Source: Vibrio tetraodonis (GTDB taxonomy: Bacteria > Pseudomonadota > Gammaproteobacteria > Enterobacterales > Vibrionaceae). Taken from it: a stretch of DNA of 64,000 bases. Positions 38,010 through 46,733 of this stretch are shown here, one piece after another; within the stretch, counting starts at the first letter, position 1; each line of letters opens with the position of its first letter. The notes under the pieces were generated by a model, which was given only the letters and a program-made list of their open reading frames with translations, was not told the DNA's origin and made no database searches. Made by a program: the position numbers and the translations under genes. The stretch lies in assembly GCF_003350295.1 (NCBI RefSeq), contig NZ_QLYY01000011.1, forward strand, positions 62,001 to 126,000, read 5' to 3'.

Positions 38010-38591
38010 CTATTTTCCAGTTTTTTTATGAAAAACTAATGGAATTAAAAGGAAGATTAAAAGGCCGGAGATAATAGATTTTAAAAAATCAAACATAGTA
38101 TAAGAATAAAATTTATGCTTTATGATTATGATATCTAAGTCTTGATTTTTGTATTTTGCATGGTTTTTTTTGCAGAAATCGTTACTTGGATTTTTTCTAC
38201 ATAGATTTAGATATCTATCAAAATAATTGTACAAGATTTCATTTATATTTTTTACAACTTCTAAAAACTGTTCACTTGTTAGTTTTCTTATTTCTAATAA
38301 ATATGACATTTCATAATCTGGATATCGATAAAATTGATAGCTAGGGGTAATACCACTACCAGAAAAAAGTTGGCTGCTGAGCTGATTTGGAGATGTCAAT
38401 ATCCTATCTATGTTTAAGTCGGCATATATATTAGAAGTATCTACGTTATCCTTATCTCCCACATCAAATCTTATATATATCCGACCTTCTTGTTTGTAGC
38501 CTTTATATAAACATAAAACAAGAACTATAACCAAGCAAAGAGCTAGTTTTAATGTATGTTTTGAATAAGAAATATTCATATTAAAATTCAT
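38010..38591 (-). CDS. Two-TM protein, possible small polysaccharide co-polymerase
   Basis: 193 aa from the ATG at 38591 (the frame opens at a TTG at 38600). One TM segment near the N-terminus (LALCLVIVLVLCLYKGY, about 15-31) and one near the C-terminus (FLKSIISGLLIFLLIPLVF, about 170-188) bracket a 135-residue periplasmic part. That is the Wzz/PCP topology, but it is well short of a usual 320-aa Wzz and I see no clear PCP motif. Pairing with the polymerase gene 3 bases downstream is the main support. It could also be an unrelated membrane protein. Confidence 0.5.
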   Translation of the reverse strand: MNFNMNISYSKHTLKLALCLVIVLVLCLYKGYKQEGRIYIRFDVGDKDNVDTSNIYADLNIDRILTSPNQLSSQLFSGSGITPSYQFYRYPDYEMSYLLEIRKLTSEQFLEVVKNINEILYNYFDRYLNLCRKNPSNDFCKKNHAKYKNQDLDIIIIKHKFYSYTMFDFLKSIISGLLIFLLIPLVFHKKTGK

Positions 38592-38600
38592 TGTGAACAA

Positions 38601-38964
38601 TATAGGCGTTTGTCTACCTTATCAGAGTGTTGTTAATAATAAATAGATCCATATCACCTTATTTAATTAATTGAATTTAACATACTACCTAATTGAATTT
38701 ATGACATTTCAGTCATGTTGTCTACGTGTCTATTTTTTGTGATGAATATTTTGTTTTTATGTAAGTGACAAAAATGATTTTCATCTAAGTGATAATGTTT
38801 ATGATACTAAGTTATTGGTATTTGAGTTTCTTAAAAAATAAGATAGAGTCTATATGTTATTTTATAGGCAATCTAAAGATTTATCTTTTTACAGATAATA
38901 TAATTTTTATTTGTCAATATGAAAATAATTATTTAATTATCAATTTTGAGCGAAGGCAGAAAAT
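38601..38964. other. AT-rich divergent control region
   Basis: This gap of 364 bases separates the seven-gene minus-strand operon from the methyltransferase block. It is very AT-rich, and a possible 63-codon frame on the plus strand (38789-38980) lacks any family feature and runs into the methyltransferase start, so I do not call it a gene. It contains a 12-bp direct repeat (see separate entry). Promoters for both operons must lie here, but none stands out. Confidence 0.6.
38668..38701. repeat. 12-bp direct repeat, two helical turns apart
   Basis: TAATTGAATTTA occurs at 38668-38679 and again at 38690-38701, a start-to-start distance of 22 bases. The spacing would place two protein-binding sites on one face of the helix. 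In such AT-rich DNA it could be chance. Confidence 0.45.
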
Positions 38965-39711
38965 ATGCTTAATTATATGAGAAAAACCACACTAGCTTTA
39001 AAAATCTTACATAATCAATGGAAGTATGGCGTAAATCGTTACACAGCAATGCAGAAAGCTGCCTATGCCAGAGGAACATCAGATCACCCGGAGCACAATG
39101 AGAACCCCGACTACTGGGAGATTTTACTTAGAAATGTTGCAGATAACACGGCGTACTGGGATGGAAAAAAGGCGTTGGACTTTGCGTGTGGTAAAGGTCG
39201 GAACATCCATAACTTGAAAAAAGTCTCAGGATGGAGTGAGGTTGATGGTGTTGATATATCTGAGGCGAATATCGAGCACTGTAAATCTCGGTTTGATGAA
39301 TCCGGCAGTAATTTTTACTGTTGCAGTGGTATCAACATTGAGGAGGTGCCTTCAGAGTACTATGACTTCGTTCTATCAACTATTGCCCTGCAACATATTC
39401 CAGTTCACGACATACGGTCAAGTATCTTTAAAGACATATATCGAGTTATGAAAGAGGGAGCGTTATTCAGCTTTCAAATGGGCGCTGGGGACAGTTTGTT
39501 TGACAGTAACGGCAATAAGCTCAGTTCCTATTATGAGAATTCATACAATGCTAGTGGTACGAATTCCGACCATGATGTTCAAATTACAGACCCACAAGAA
39601 TTAGTTAGAGATCTACTTGAGATAGGGTTTAAGGATATTGAATACGAAATCAGACCATCTTTCTCAGATTCAAAACATGAAAAATGGATCTATGTTCAGT
39701 GCTACAAGTAA
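38965..39711 (+). CDS. SAM-dependent class I methyltransferase
   Basis: 248 aa. ALDFACGKGRN (about residues 68-78) is the SAM-binding motif I and VDGVDISEANIEHC the acidic motif II; VLSTIALQHIPVHDIR fits motif IV. GAAGG lies 8 bases upstream of the ATG. Placed at the head of a plus-strand sugar-gene block, it most likely adds a methyl group to a repeat-unit sugar or to the chain end, though a small-molecule role cannot be excluded. Confidence 0.8.
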   Translation: MLNYMRKTTLALKILHNQWKYGVNRYTAMQKAAYARGTSDHPEHNENPDYWEILLRNVADNTAYWDGKKALDFACGKGRNIHNLKKVSGWSEVDGVDISEANIEHCKSRFDESGSNFYCCSGINIEEVPSEYYDFVLSTIALQHIPVHDIRSSIFKDIYRVMKEGALFSFQMGAGDSLFDSNGNKLSSYYENSYNASGTNSDHDVQITDPQELVRDLLEIGFKDIEYEIRPSFSDSKHEKWIYVQCYK

Positions 39712-39780
39712 TTAATTATGAAGTCAATGGTAGTAGTGAGTAAATAACAATTACAAAACTTTAGCCCCATTAGCTCACAT

Positions 39781-40080
39781 ATGGAATGCACTCGTGTGAA
39801 AGTAGACGGTCAGAACCAGCGTATAAATGGGTATTGTTCACGCTCTTTTATTCATTGGGACGAAGCAAGTCGAGAAGAAGAAGTGCGTCTTCACTATTGC
39901 CTGTATCAAGGGGAAAGAAATGGTAAGCCCACTACATCAAAGAGAATGAGGAAAATAGGGTTCGCTGTCGATAAAATAGTAAACTGTAGCGGAGGGGTGC
40001 AAAACCTGTTTGAAAGATTCCTTCGTGGTTACATAGGAGGCTTTGAAGAGGTATACTTCAAGCTAAAAGCCGTAAAGTGA
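39781..40080 (+). pseudogene. 99-codon open frame, possible gene remnant
   Basis: The frame reads as a hydrophilic protein with a C-terminal half (VDKIVNCSGGVQNLFERFLRGYIGGFEEVYFKLKAVK in pieces) that looks protein-like, but no family is recognised and no ribosome-binding site precedes the ATG. It sits in a 466-base gap between the methyltransferase and a GT4 gene. A decayed 3' end of a larger gene is the most likely reading; a real small protein is possible. Confidence 0.35.
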
Positions 40081-40090
40081 TCTTATCTTT

Positions 40091-40140
40091 AGCACCACAC
40101 ATGGGATAACAAGCGCTACTTACTCAACCATGTTGGTGCT
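40091..40140. repeat. Imperfect inverted repeat upstream of the GT4 gene
   Basis: AGCACCACACATGG (40091-40104) and CCATGTTGGTGCT (40128-40140) are reverse complements apart from one extra base, with a 23-base loop. No T-run follows, so it is not a simple terminator. It may be an RNA hairpin or the trace of an inserted element. Confidence 0.5.
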
Positions 40141-40177
40141 ATTGATTTTCACTGCCAGTGTAAGCAGCTAAGAGTCT

Positions 40178-41185
40178 ATGATGAAAATTATTATTTATGC
40201 GCCAAACATCCACACGGGTGGGGGGGCCGTACTACTTAAAGAAATAGTTAAAAGTAGTCCTCATAATATGAGAATATTATTCATCCTTAATGAGCAGCTT
40301 GAATCCGATGACATTTTTGACGAAGTAAATGCTGTTTACTTTTCTGGATCACTAATAGGGCGTATACAAGCGGAATGTTATCTTAAAAGTTTATCTGTTA
40401 GTTATAATCATATCGTTTGCTTACACAATATACCGCCTATTTTTAATTACAAAGGTCGCACATCTGTCCTCCTTCAAAACCGTTTGATTATTGATAAAAG
40501 TGCTAGACATAAATTTGGGTTTAAGAGTAAGTTTAAGCTCTGTATCGAGTCACTGCTTGTGAGAATGGGTGCGAGGCGGAACGTCTCATATATAGTTCAA
40601 ACAGAGTCGATGAAGCAAGCACTTCAAACTCTTGTTACACCATATGATGTTAACATTAATATACTCCCTTTTGCCAAACTTGAAAGGTGTGGGATAACTA
40701 ACGCACTCGAGTTAAATTCGAGTTACATTTATATTGCTAGCGCTGAGCCTCATAAAAATCACGTCAATTTGTTTTTAGCTTGGGAAATTCTTGCGAAAGT
40801 GTATGGGAAAACGCCGCAGCTACTGCTCACGCTACCCAATGGATTTGCGGAGCTTGAAGAACGAGTAAAGCAAAATGGATTGAACATAATTAACCTTGGT
40901 TCCTTAGAGCATTCGAAAGTACTCGAGTATTTGAAATCATGCAAAGCATTGATTTACCCATCGAAAACCGAGTCTTTTGGGTTGCCATTAGTCGAGGCAA
41001 TGTCTTTCAATGTGCCAATCATTGCTTCTGAACTCGACTATGTTAGAGATGTTTGTGAGCCCATAGAGACTTTTGATCCAGACTCCGCTTTATCAATAGC
41101 TAGGGCGATCGCTCGTTTTGAAGGATTTGAAACAGCCCCGCGTAATATCTGTGAAGCCTCTTCTTTTTGGGATACGATTCTTTAG
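40178..41185 (+). CDS. GT4 family glycosyltransferase
   Basis: 335 aa, GT-B fold. IHTGGGAVLLKEI is the N-terminal glycine-rich loop, YIASAEPHKNHVNL the donor-domain entry, and YPSKTESFGLPLVEAMSFNVPIIAS the EX7E nucleotide-sugar site (in pieces). Two ATGs follow each other at 40178 and 40181. Codons 14-17 include a run of seven G (40220-40226). It likely adds one repeat-unit sugar. Confidence 0.83.
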   Translation: MMKIIIYAPNIHTGGGAVLLKEIVKSSPHNMRILFILNEQLESDDIFDEVNAVYFSGSLIGRIQAECYLKSLSVSYNHIVCLHNIPPIFNYKGRTSVLLQNRLIIDKSARHKFGFKSKFKLCIESLLVRMGARRNVSYIVQTESMKQALQTLVTPYDVNINILPFAKLERCGITNALELNSSYIYIASAEPHKNHVNLFLAWEILAKVYGKTPQLLLTLPNGFAELEERVKQNGLNIINLGSLEHSKVLEYLKSCKALIYPSKTESFGLPLVEAMSFNVPIIASELDYVRDVCEPIETFDPDSALSIARAIARFEGFETAPRNICEASSFWDTIL

Positions 41186-41267
41186 CGTCAGTTTCATTGA
41201 GTGGAAAAAGTCGGTAGAATCTTACTCCTACTACTAGCTATGTCGAAGGAAAACCATAGGTACAACA

Positions 41268-42305
41268 ATGTTTAAAAATAAAATACTCCTTATCACTGGA
41301 GGAACTGGATCTTTTGGTAATGCTGTTCTTCGGCGCTTTTTAAATACAGACATCAAGGAAATTCGAATTTTTTCTCGTGATGAGAAAAAGCAAGATGATA
41401 TGCGTAAGCACTTTCAGTCGAATAAAATAAAGTTTTATTTGGGAGACGTCAGAGATCCACAAAGTGTATCTAATGCGATGCGAGGGGTAGACTACGTCTA
41501 TCATGCAGCGGCTTTGAAGCAGGTTCCTTCGTGTGAATTTTATCCGTTGGAGGCGGTTAAAACCAATGTATTAGGGACAGAAAATGTATTGGATGCCGCT
41601 ATTTTTCATGGTGTTGAACGTGTTGTATGCCTTAGCACCGATAAGGCTGTTTATCCTATTAATGCAATGGGCATTTCAAAGGCGATGATGGAAAAAGTGA
41701 TAGTTGCCAAAAGCCGTAACCTCGAAAGCACAAATACTACTATTTGCTGCACGCGTTACGGAAATGTTATGGCCTCCAGAGGCTCTGTTATACCACTATT
41801 TGTTAGACAGGTTGTGAGTGGCAATCCGATAACTATAACTGATCCCGAAATGACTCGGTTCATGATGACGCTAGATGATGCGGTAAATCTTGTTCTGCAT
41901 GCGTTTGAGCACGGCTCGAACGGAGATATTTTTGTACAAAAAGCACCAGCAGCAACAATTAATGTTCTTGTATCTGCGATTTTGGACATTATGGGTAAGC
42001 CTGATCATCAAGTTGATATTATTGGTACGCGACATGGTGAAAAACAATATGAAGCATTGTGTAGTCGAGAAGAAATGTTTGTCGCTCAGGATCAGAGCAA
42101 TTACTATCGAATTCAGGCAGATAACCGCGATCTCAATTACTCAAAATATTTTGAAGTGGGTGAAAAAGACCTTAATCTAGTAGAAGACTATAACTCCCAT
42201 AACACTGAACGTCTTGATGTTGATGGTATGAAGCAATTATTGCGAAAGCTTGAATTTGTTAGAGACATCGAAGCCGGAAATATCGTCATTCCAGAGGGAG
42301 TGTAA
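41268..42305 (+). CDS. fnlA: UDP-GlcNAc 4,6-dehydratase/5-epimerase
   Basis: 345-aa SDR enzyme (FnlA/WbjB/CapE/WbvB group) that converts UDP-GlcNAc to 2-acetamido-2,6-dideoxy-4-ketohexose with inversion at C5. ITGGTGSFGNAVLRRFL is the NADP site, FSRDEKKQDDMRKHF and YHAAALKQVPSCEFYPLEAVKTN (in pieces) are diagnostic, and the catalytic Met/Lys variant is in AMGISKAMMEK. It starts the three-gene L-6-deoxy-amino-sugar set. Confidence 0.93.
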   Translation: MFKNKILLITGGTGSFGNAVLRRFLNTDIKEIRIFSRDEKKQDDMRKHFQSNKIKFYLGDVRDPQSVSNAMRGVDYVYHAAALKQVPSCEFYPLEAVKTNVLGTENVLDAAIFHGVERVVCLSTDKAVYPINAMGISKAMMEKVIVAKSRNLESTNTTICCTRYGNVMASRGSVIPLFVRQVVSGNPITITDPEMTRFMMTLDDAVNLVLHAFEHGSNGDIFVQKAPAATINVLVSAILDIMGKPDHQVDIIGTRHGEKQYEALCSREEMFVAQDQSNYYRIQADNRDLNYSKYFEVGEKDLNLVEDYNSHNTERLDVDGMKQLLRKLEFVRDIEAGNIVIPEGV

Positions 42306-42307
42306 CT

Positions 42308-43177
42308 ATGAAGATTTTAATTCTTGGCGCCACCGGAATGCTGGGCTTTAGCTTATTTTCCAATCTACGTGAGTATGAACATCTAACCGTCTTTGGCTCC
42401 GTGAGGTCTCTTGACGGAAGCCGTAAATTTTTCAAAGGTCATGAGAATAATATAATTGAAGGTATTGATGTTGGTGATATTTCGAGTATTGAAAGCATTA
42501 TCGCCAATATCAAGCCAGACTTTGTGATTAATTGCATTGGACTAATTAAACAACATGAAGTTTCAAAAAATCATATTTCTGCAATCGAAATAAATGCATT
42601 GCTACCTCACAGGATTGCAAATATTTGCAGTGACAATAATTCCAGGCTTATACATTTTTCTACTGATTGCGTGTTTGATGGTGTAGTTGGTGGTTATAAA
42701 GAACAAGATAAACCAACTGCTTCGGATTTGTATGGTAAATCTAAATGCTTAGGTGAGGTTGAATATAGTAGCCATATCACTCTTAGAACTTCCATTATCG
42801 GTCATGAGCTGGCGTCATCTGTCAGTCTAATTGATTGGTTTTTGTCTCAGAATAGTGAAGTATATGGTTATGCTAACGCTGTTTTTTCTGGTTTACCGAC
42901 CTGCTATATTGCCAAGATTTTAGTTGATTTTATTTTTAATGCTCGCGACTTGAAAGGACTTTATCACCTATCAGTTGAGCCGATAGACAAGTTTAGACTC
43001 TTGTCTTTAGTTGCTGAAATATATAATAAAGATATAAAAATCCATAAGAACACAGACTTCGTAATTGATCGTTCCCTTGACTCTGCATCTTTCCAAAGTA
43101 TCACGGGCTTCGTGCCTCCTTCGTGGTCTGAATTAGTTGAATACATGCATTTAGATTACAAAAAAAGGTATATTTGA
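42308..43177 (+). CDS. qnlA: RmlD-like NAD(P)-dependent 4-ketoreductase (WbvR/QnlA type)
   Basis: 289 aa. ILGATGMLGFSLF is the dinucleotide site, HFSTDCVFDG and YGKSKCLGE (YX3K) the catalytic region. It lacks the C-terminal cupin domain that makes CapF/WbjC of the L-FucNAc pathway about 370 aa long, so the shorter WbvR/QnlA role (giving UDP-L-RhaNAc) fits better. It lies 2 bases after fnlA and overlaps the next gene by one base (TGATG). Confidence 0.82.
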   Translation: MKILILGATGMLGFSLFSNLREYEHLTVFGSVRSLDGSRKFFKGHENNIIEGIDVGDISSIESIIANIKPDFVINCIGLIKQHEVSKNHISAIEINALLPHRIANICSDNNSRLIHFSTDCVFDGVVGGYKEQDKPTASDLYGKSKCLGEVEYSSHITLRTSIIGHELASSVSLIDWFLSQNSEVYGYANAVFSGLPTCYIAKILVDFIFNARDLKGLYHLSVEPIDKFRLLSLVAEIYNKDIKIHKNTDFVIDRSLDSASFQSITGFVPPSWSELVEYMHLDYKKRYI

Positions 43178-44307
43178 TGAAAAAGTTAAAAGTCGCAACA
43201 GTAGTTGGAACAAGACCTGAAATCATTAGATTATCACGTATAATTGCCAATTTAGATGCATATTGTCAACATGTGCTAGTACATACGGGCCAAAACTATG
43301 ACTATGAACTGAATCAAATTTTTTTTGATGATTTAGGTATTCGTTCTCCTGACTATTTCCTTGAATGTGCTGGGATAACAGCGGCAGAAACTATGGCGCA
43401 AGTTATCAGTAAATCCGATAAGTTATTTGATGAATTAGAATTGGATGCAGTGTTAATACTCGGAGATACGAATAGTGCTCTTTCTGCTATTGCGGCAAAG
43501 CGTAAGAAGATTCCTATCTTTCACATGGAAGCAGGCAATCGCTGTTTTGATCTACGGGTCCCAGAAGAAATCAATCGGAAAATTGTTGATCACATATCTG
43601 ATGTCAATATGCCATATAGCACAATAGCTCGTGATTATTTATTGCGAGAGGGAGTATCACCGGATTTAATTGTAAAAACGGGAAGTCCGATGGATGAAGT
43701 TCTGGCGTTTTATGAAGACAAGATAGGAAAATCGGATGTTTTGTCTAGGCTTTCTGTGAGTTCTGGTAAATATTTTTTGGTCAGTGTACACAGGGAGGAA
43801 AATGTCGAATCTGAAAAACATATTTATGCATATGTTGAAGTGCTAAATACTATTTCTGTTAAGTATAAATTGCCTGTTATTGTGTCTACTCATCCACGAA
43901 CCCGAAAAAAAATCGATGCTTTGAATTTACAGTTTGATGCTGGCGTTCATTTACTGAAGCCACTTGGCTTTACAGACTATGTTAGATTACAGAAAGAAGC
44001 CAAGGTCGTGTTGAGTGATAGTGGTACCATTACAGAGGAGTCTTCTATTCTTAACTTCCCCGCAGTAAACATTCGAGAATCTCAGGAGAGGCCAGAAGGT
44101 CTTGAAGAGGGGGCAGTTATGTTTACTGGTATGAATGTTTCCCGTATTCTTCAAGCTATTGAAATTTTAGAAGTGCAGCCTCGTGGCAAGGATAGGCTGA
44201 TTAATAAAGTATCTGATTATCACGCACCCAATGTATCCGATAAAGTCTTGAGGACTATCTTAAGCTACACAGATTACGTCAATCGAGTTGTTTGGAAGAA
44301 ATACTAA
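43177..44307 (+). CDS. qnlB: UDP-N-acetyl-sugar 2-epimerase (FnlC/WbvD/QnlB type)
   Basis: 376 aa from the ATG at 43177, with AAGG 8 bases upstream; a TTG one codon earlier is unlikely. VVGTRPEIIRLSRII, LVHTGQNYDYELNQIFFDDLGI, ILGDTNSALSAIAAKR, HMEAGNRCFD and VSVHREENVE are hallmarks of the WecB-like epimerases of this pathway. With the short reductase, the predicted product is UDP-L-QuiNAc; if the reductase acts like CapF it would be UDP-L-FucNAc. Confidence 0.9.
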   Translation: MKKLKVATVVGTRPEIIRLSRIIANLDAYCQHVLVHTGQNYDYELNQIFFDDLGIRSPDYFLECAGITAAETMAQVISKSDKLFDELELDAVLILGDTNSALSAIAAKRKKIPIFHMEAGNRCFDLRVPEEINRKIVDHISDVNMPYSTIARDYLLREGVSPDLIVKTGSPMDEVLAFYEDKIGKSDVLSRLSVSSGKYFLVSVHREENVESEKHIYAYVEVLNTISVKYKLPVIVSTHPRTRKKIDALNLQFDAGVHLLKPLGFTDYVRLQKEAKVVLSDSGTITEESSILNFPAVNIRESQERPEGLEEGAVMFTGMNVSRILQAIEILEVQPRGKDRLINKVSDYHAPNVSDKVLRTILSYTDYVNRVVWKKY

Positions 44308-45506
44308 TGCATTTGGTGTTAGTAATCGATGACTATCTACCATATAGTACACGCGTGGCAGCAAAAATGTTTCACGAGCTGGCGACAACTTTGGTTTCTT
44401 ATGGGTATTATGTAACTGTCATTACTCCGATAGAGGAGCAGAAAGAGAAATTAACAAAAATCAGACTAGATGGAGTGAATGTTTGGCGTTTCTCTAGTGG
44501 TGCTATTAAGAACACAAGCAAGGTACGAAGAGCAATTAATGAATCAATGCTTTCTCTTAGAGCTTGGAATGCTATATCTAACGAAATAGACAGAGAAACC
44601 TTTGATGGGATAGTCTATTACTCACCTTCGATATTTTTCGGTTACTTAATTGGAAAAATTAAGTCCCGTTGCAAATGTAATTCCTATCTAATTCTTCGAG
44701 ATCTTTTTCCTCAATGGATTGTAGATGCAGGATTAATAAAAAAAGGCTCGTTAGTTGAAAAGTATTTTCGTATATTTGAAGCTAAATCATATCAACAGGC
44801 TGATATTATTGGTTTGATGTCTGAGAATAATTTGTCTATATTTAATGAATTAACTGATAATAAATATCCTACAGAGGTTTTAAGAAATTGGGCCGAACTT
44901 CGCTCTCATAATGTACCAGCCTCGGACAATAGCATTCGAGCAAAGCTTAGTCTACAAAATAAGGTTATTTTTTTCTATGGTGGAAATATAGGCCATGCTC
45001 AAGATATGGGTAATCTTATGCGTCTGACAAGGAAGATGAGCCACCATAGTTCGGCTCATTTCTTGTATATTGGGCAGGGAGATGAAGTGACGTTGATAAA
45101 TGAATTAGCCGAGAAATGGCAACTGACTAATTTCACCTATCTGCCATCGGTAAGCCAAAGTGAGTTTAAGGACATTCTTGCCGAGGTAAATGTAGGGCTA
45201 TTTTCGCTGTCAGCTATGCATACAGCTCATAATTTCCCCGGAAAACTATTAGGTTATATGGTACAGTCGTTGCCTATTCTAGGTAGTGTAAATACCGGTA
45301 ATGACCTCCAGGGTCTAATTAATTCTCATCACGCCGGTTTAATTGCGGTTAATGGTGAAGATGATATCCTTTATGAAAATGCAGTATCATTTTTAGACGC
45401 ATCTAAACGAAAAAAATTTGGAGAAAATGCATATCAACTATTGAAAGAGCAATTTTCTGTAGAAAGTGCAGCACAGGCTATAATCTCTAGAATACGAAAA
45501 AGCTGA
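44307..45506 (+). CDS. wbuB: L-FucNAc/L-QuiNAc transferase, WbuB-like GT4
   Basis: 399 aa from the ATG at 44307, which overlaps the upstream stop (TAATG) and has GGAAG 8 bases before it. YSPSIFFGYLIG, LILRDLFPQWIVDAGLI and FFYGGNIGHAQDMGNL are typical of WbuB, the transferase next to fnlABC in E. coli O26. It probably adds the L-amino-sugar as an early repeat-unit step. It is convergent with wecA. Confidence 0.88.
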   Translation: MHLVLVIDDYLPYSTRVAAKMFHELATTLVSYGYYVTVITPIEEQKEKLTKIRLDGVNVWRFSSGAIKNTSKVRRAINESMLSLRAWNAISNEIDRETFDGIVYYSPSIFFGYLIGKIKSRCKCNSYLILRDLFPQWIVDAGLIKKGSLVEKYFRIFEAKSYQQADIIGLMSENNLSIFNELTDNKYPTEVLRNWAELRSHNVPASDNSIRAKLSLQNKVIFFYGGNIGHAQDMGNLMRLTRKMSHHSSAHFLYIGQGDEVTLINELAEKWQLTNFTYLPSVSQSEFKDILAEVNVGLFSLSAMHTAHNFPGKLLGYMVQSLPILGSVNTGNDLQGLINSHHAGLIAVNGEDDILYENAVSFLDASKRKKFGENAYQLLKEQFSVESAAQAIISRIRKS

Positions 45507-45593
45507 TTATATAGTCACAACCTATGAGTTAGTAGGAGCTAATGTAGCAGATGGTTTGGGAACTATCTTATATACGTATCCTATATTATAGAT

Positions 45594-46691
45594 TTATTCA
45601 CGATACTTGGTTGATCTATTTGACTGATATATTTTAAACTTTAATTTTTTGAGATATGAAGTTATCCTCCATATATTACTCAAAATGAATAAATAGAATA
45701 AGAAACAGGCAATAAAAGAGTATAGCATTATATATTCTGGAATACCTATCATCTCGCTATATATACCAATACCAGCGTAAACTGTTGAAATTGAGCAGAT
45801 AATGATTAGTGTTTGTATAGAACTAAAACCTAATCTCTGAAAAATATGGTGCAAATGTTCTCTATCTGGTTTGAATGGAGAGTTCCCTCTTTTTATTCTT
45901 CTTATCATTATTGCTGCCATATCCATTAGTGGCACGGCGATTAGCCAAAGAGCTGTAACAGGTCTTAAAGGAGAGCTGGTCCCATTCTGACTAGATAATA
46001 ATAAAAGCCATATGACGGTGAAGCCTATAAGCATGCTACCAGCATCCCCCATGAACACTTTCCGTTTTCTACCGAAAGCCCCAAGATTCAAGAGTATATA
46101 TGGTGTAATTGTCACCACTAATACAATACACACGTAAGCTAAATTATATTGACCGTCTTGAACTAGCATAATACCTAAACTGCCAATAGTAACAATAGAA
46201 AGCCCACCAAGGAGGCCATCGATACCATCCACCATATTGAAAGCATTAATTGCGCCCACAATAGCAAGAACTGTAATGAGATATCCAAGCCATCCTAGAG
46301 TTACAATTTGTCCAGTTCCTATAACGTCTCCGATCGTATTTAGTTCTATATCTCCAAGGAGCATCATTGCGACAGATAAAGCAGCTTGTACTACGAACCT
46401 TAGTTTGAAGCTCAAATCATATTTGTCATCAAGAGCTCCTATCCCAACTAATATCGATATGCATGTTGCGTATAGTGGTGTGCATGGAAGTACATTTGGA
46501 TTGTTAAATAGGAAATAGAGAATTGAAATACATATGGATATTCCACCAACAAGAGGTATAGATCCGCTATGTAACTTTCGATCTGTTGGTTTATCCACAA
46601 GGCCTATCTTTTGAGCTACCTTCCTCATTGTAAAAGTAGTAACGAGAGAAAAGAAGAATAAGAATGACAGGTCAACGAATGAAATTAGCAC
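45594..46691 (-). CDS. wecA: Undecaprenyl-phosphate GlcNAc-1-phosphate transferase
   Basis: 365-aa polytopic membrane enzyme, about eleven TM segments, that starts lipid-linked repeat units. The cytoplasmic motifs are all present: DRKLHSGSIPLVGG, LDDKYDLSFKLRF, NAFNMVDGIDGLLGG, VFMGDAGSMLIGF and HLHHIFQRLGF. The start appears to be GTG at 46691. It lies 42 bases downstream of pssA on the same strand and is the only initiating transferase in the window. Confidence 0.95.
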   Translation of the reverse strand: MLISFVDLSFLFFFSLVTTFTMRKVAQKIGLVDKPTDRKLHSGSIPLVGGISICISILYFLFNNPNVLPCTPLYATCISILVGIGALDDKYDLSFKLRFVVQAALSVAMMLLGDIELNTIGDVIGTGQIVTLGWLGYLITVLAIVGAINAFNMVDGIDGLLGGLSIVTIGSLGIMLVQDGQYNLAYVCIVLVVTITPYILLNLGAFGRKRKVFMGDAGSMLIGFTVIWLLLLSSQNGTSSPLRPVTALWLIAVPLMDMAAIMIRRIKRGNSPFKPDREHLHHIFQRLGFSSIQTLIIICSISTVYAGIGIYSEMIGIPEYIMLYSFIACFLFYLFILSNIWRITSYLKKLKFKIYQSNRSTKYRE

Positions 46692-46733
46692 GTTATAATC
46701 CAGTATTTTTTGAATGATTTATATGTTTGATTT

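Noticed and set aside
38789..38980. 63-codon frame upstream of the methyltransferase
   Set aside because: It is made of codons expected from AT-rich noncoding DNA, has no family feature, and overlaps the methyltransferase start.
40107..40116. TAACAAGCGC, similar to one end of a Vibrio integron attC site
   Set aside because: There is no matching GCGTTA end or internal symmetry at the right distance, and no integron cassettes are nearby.
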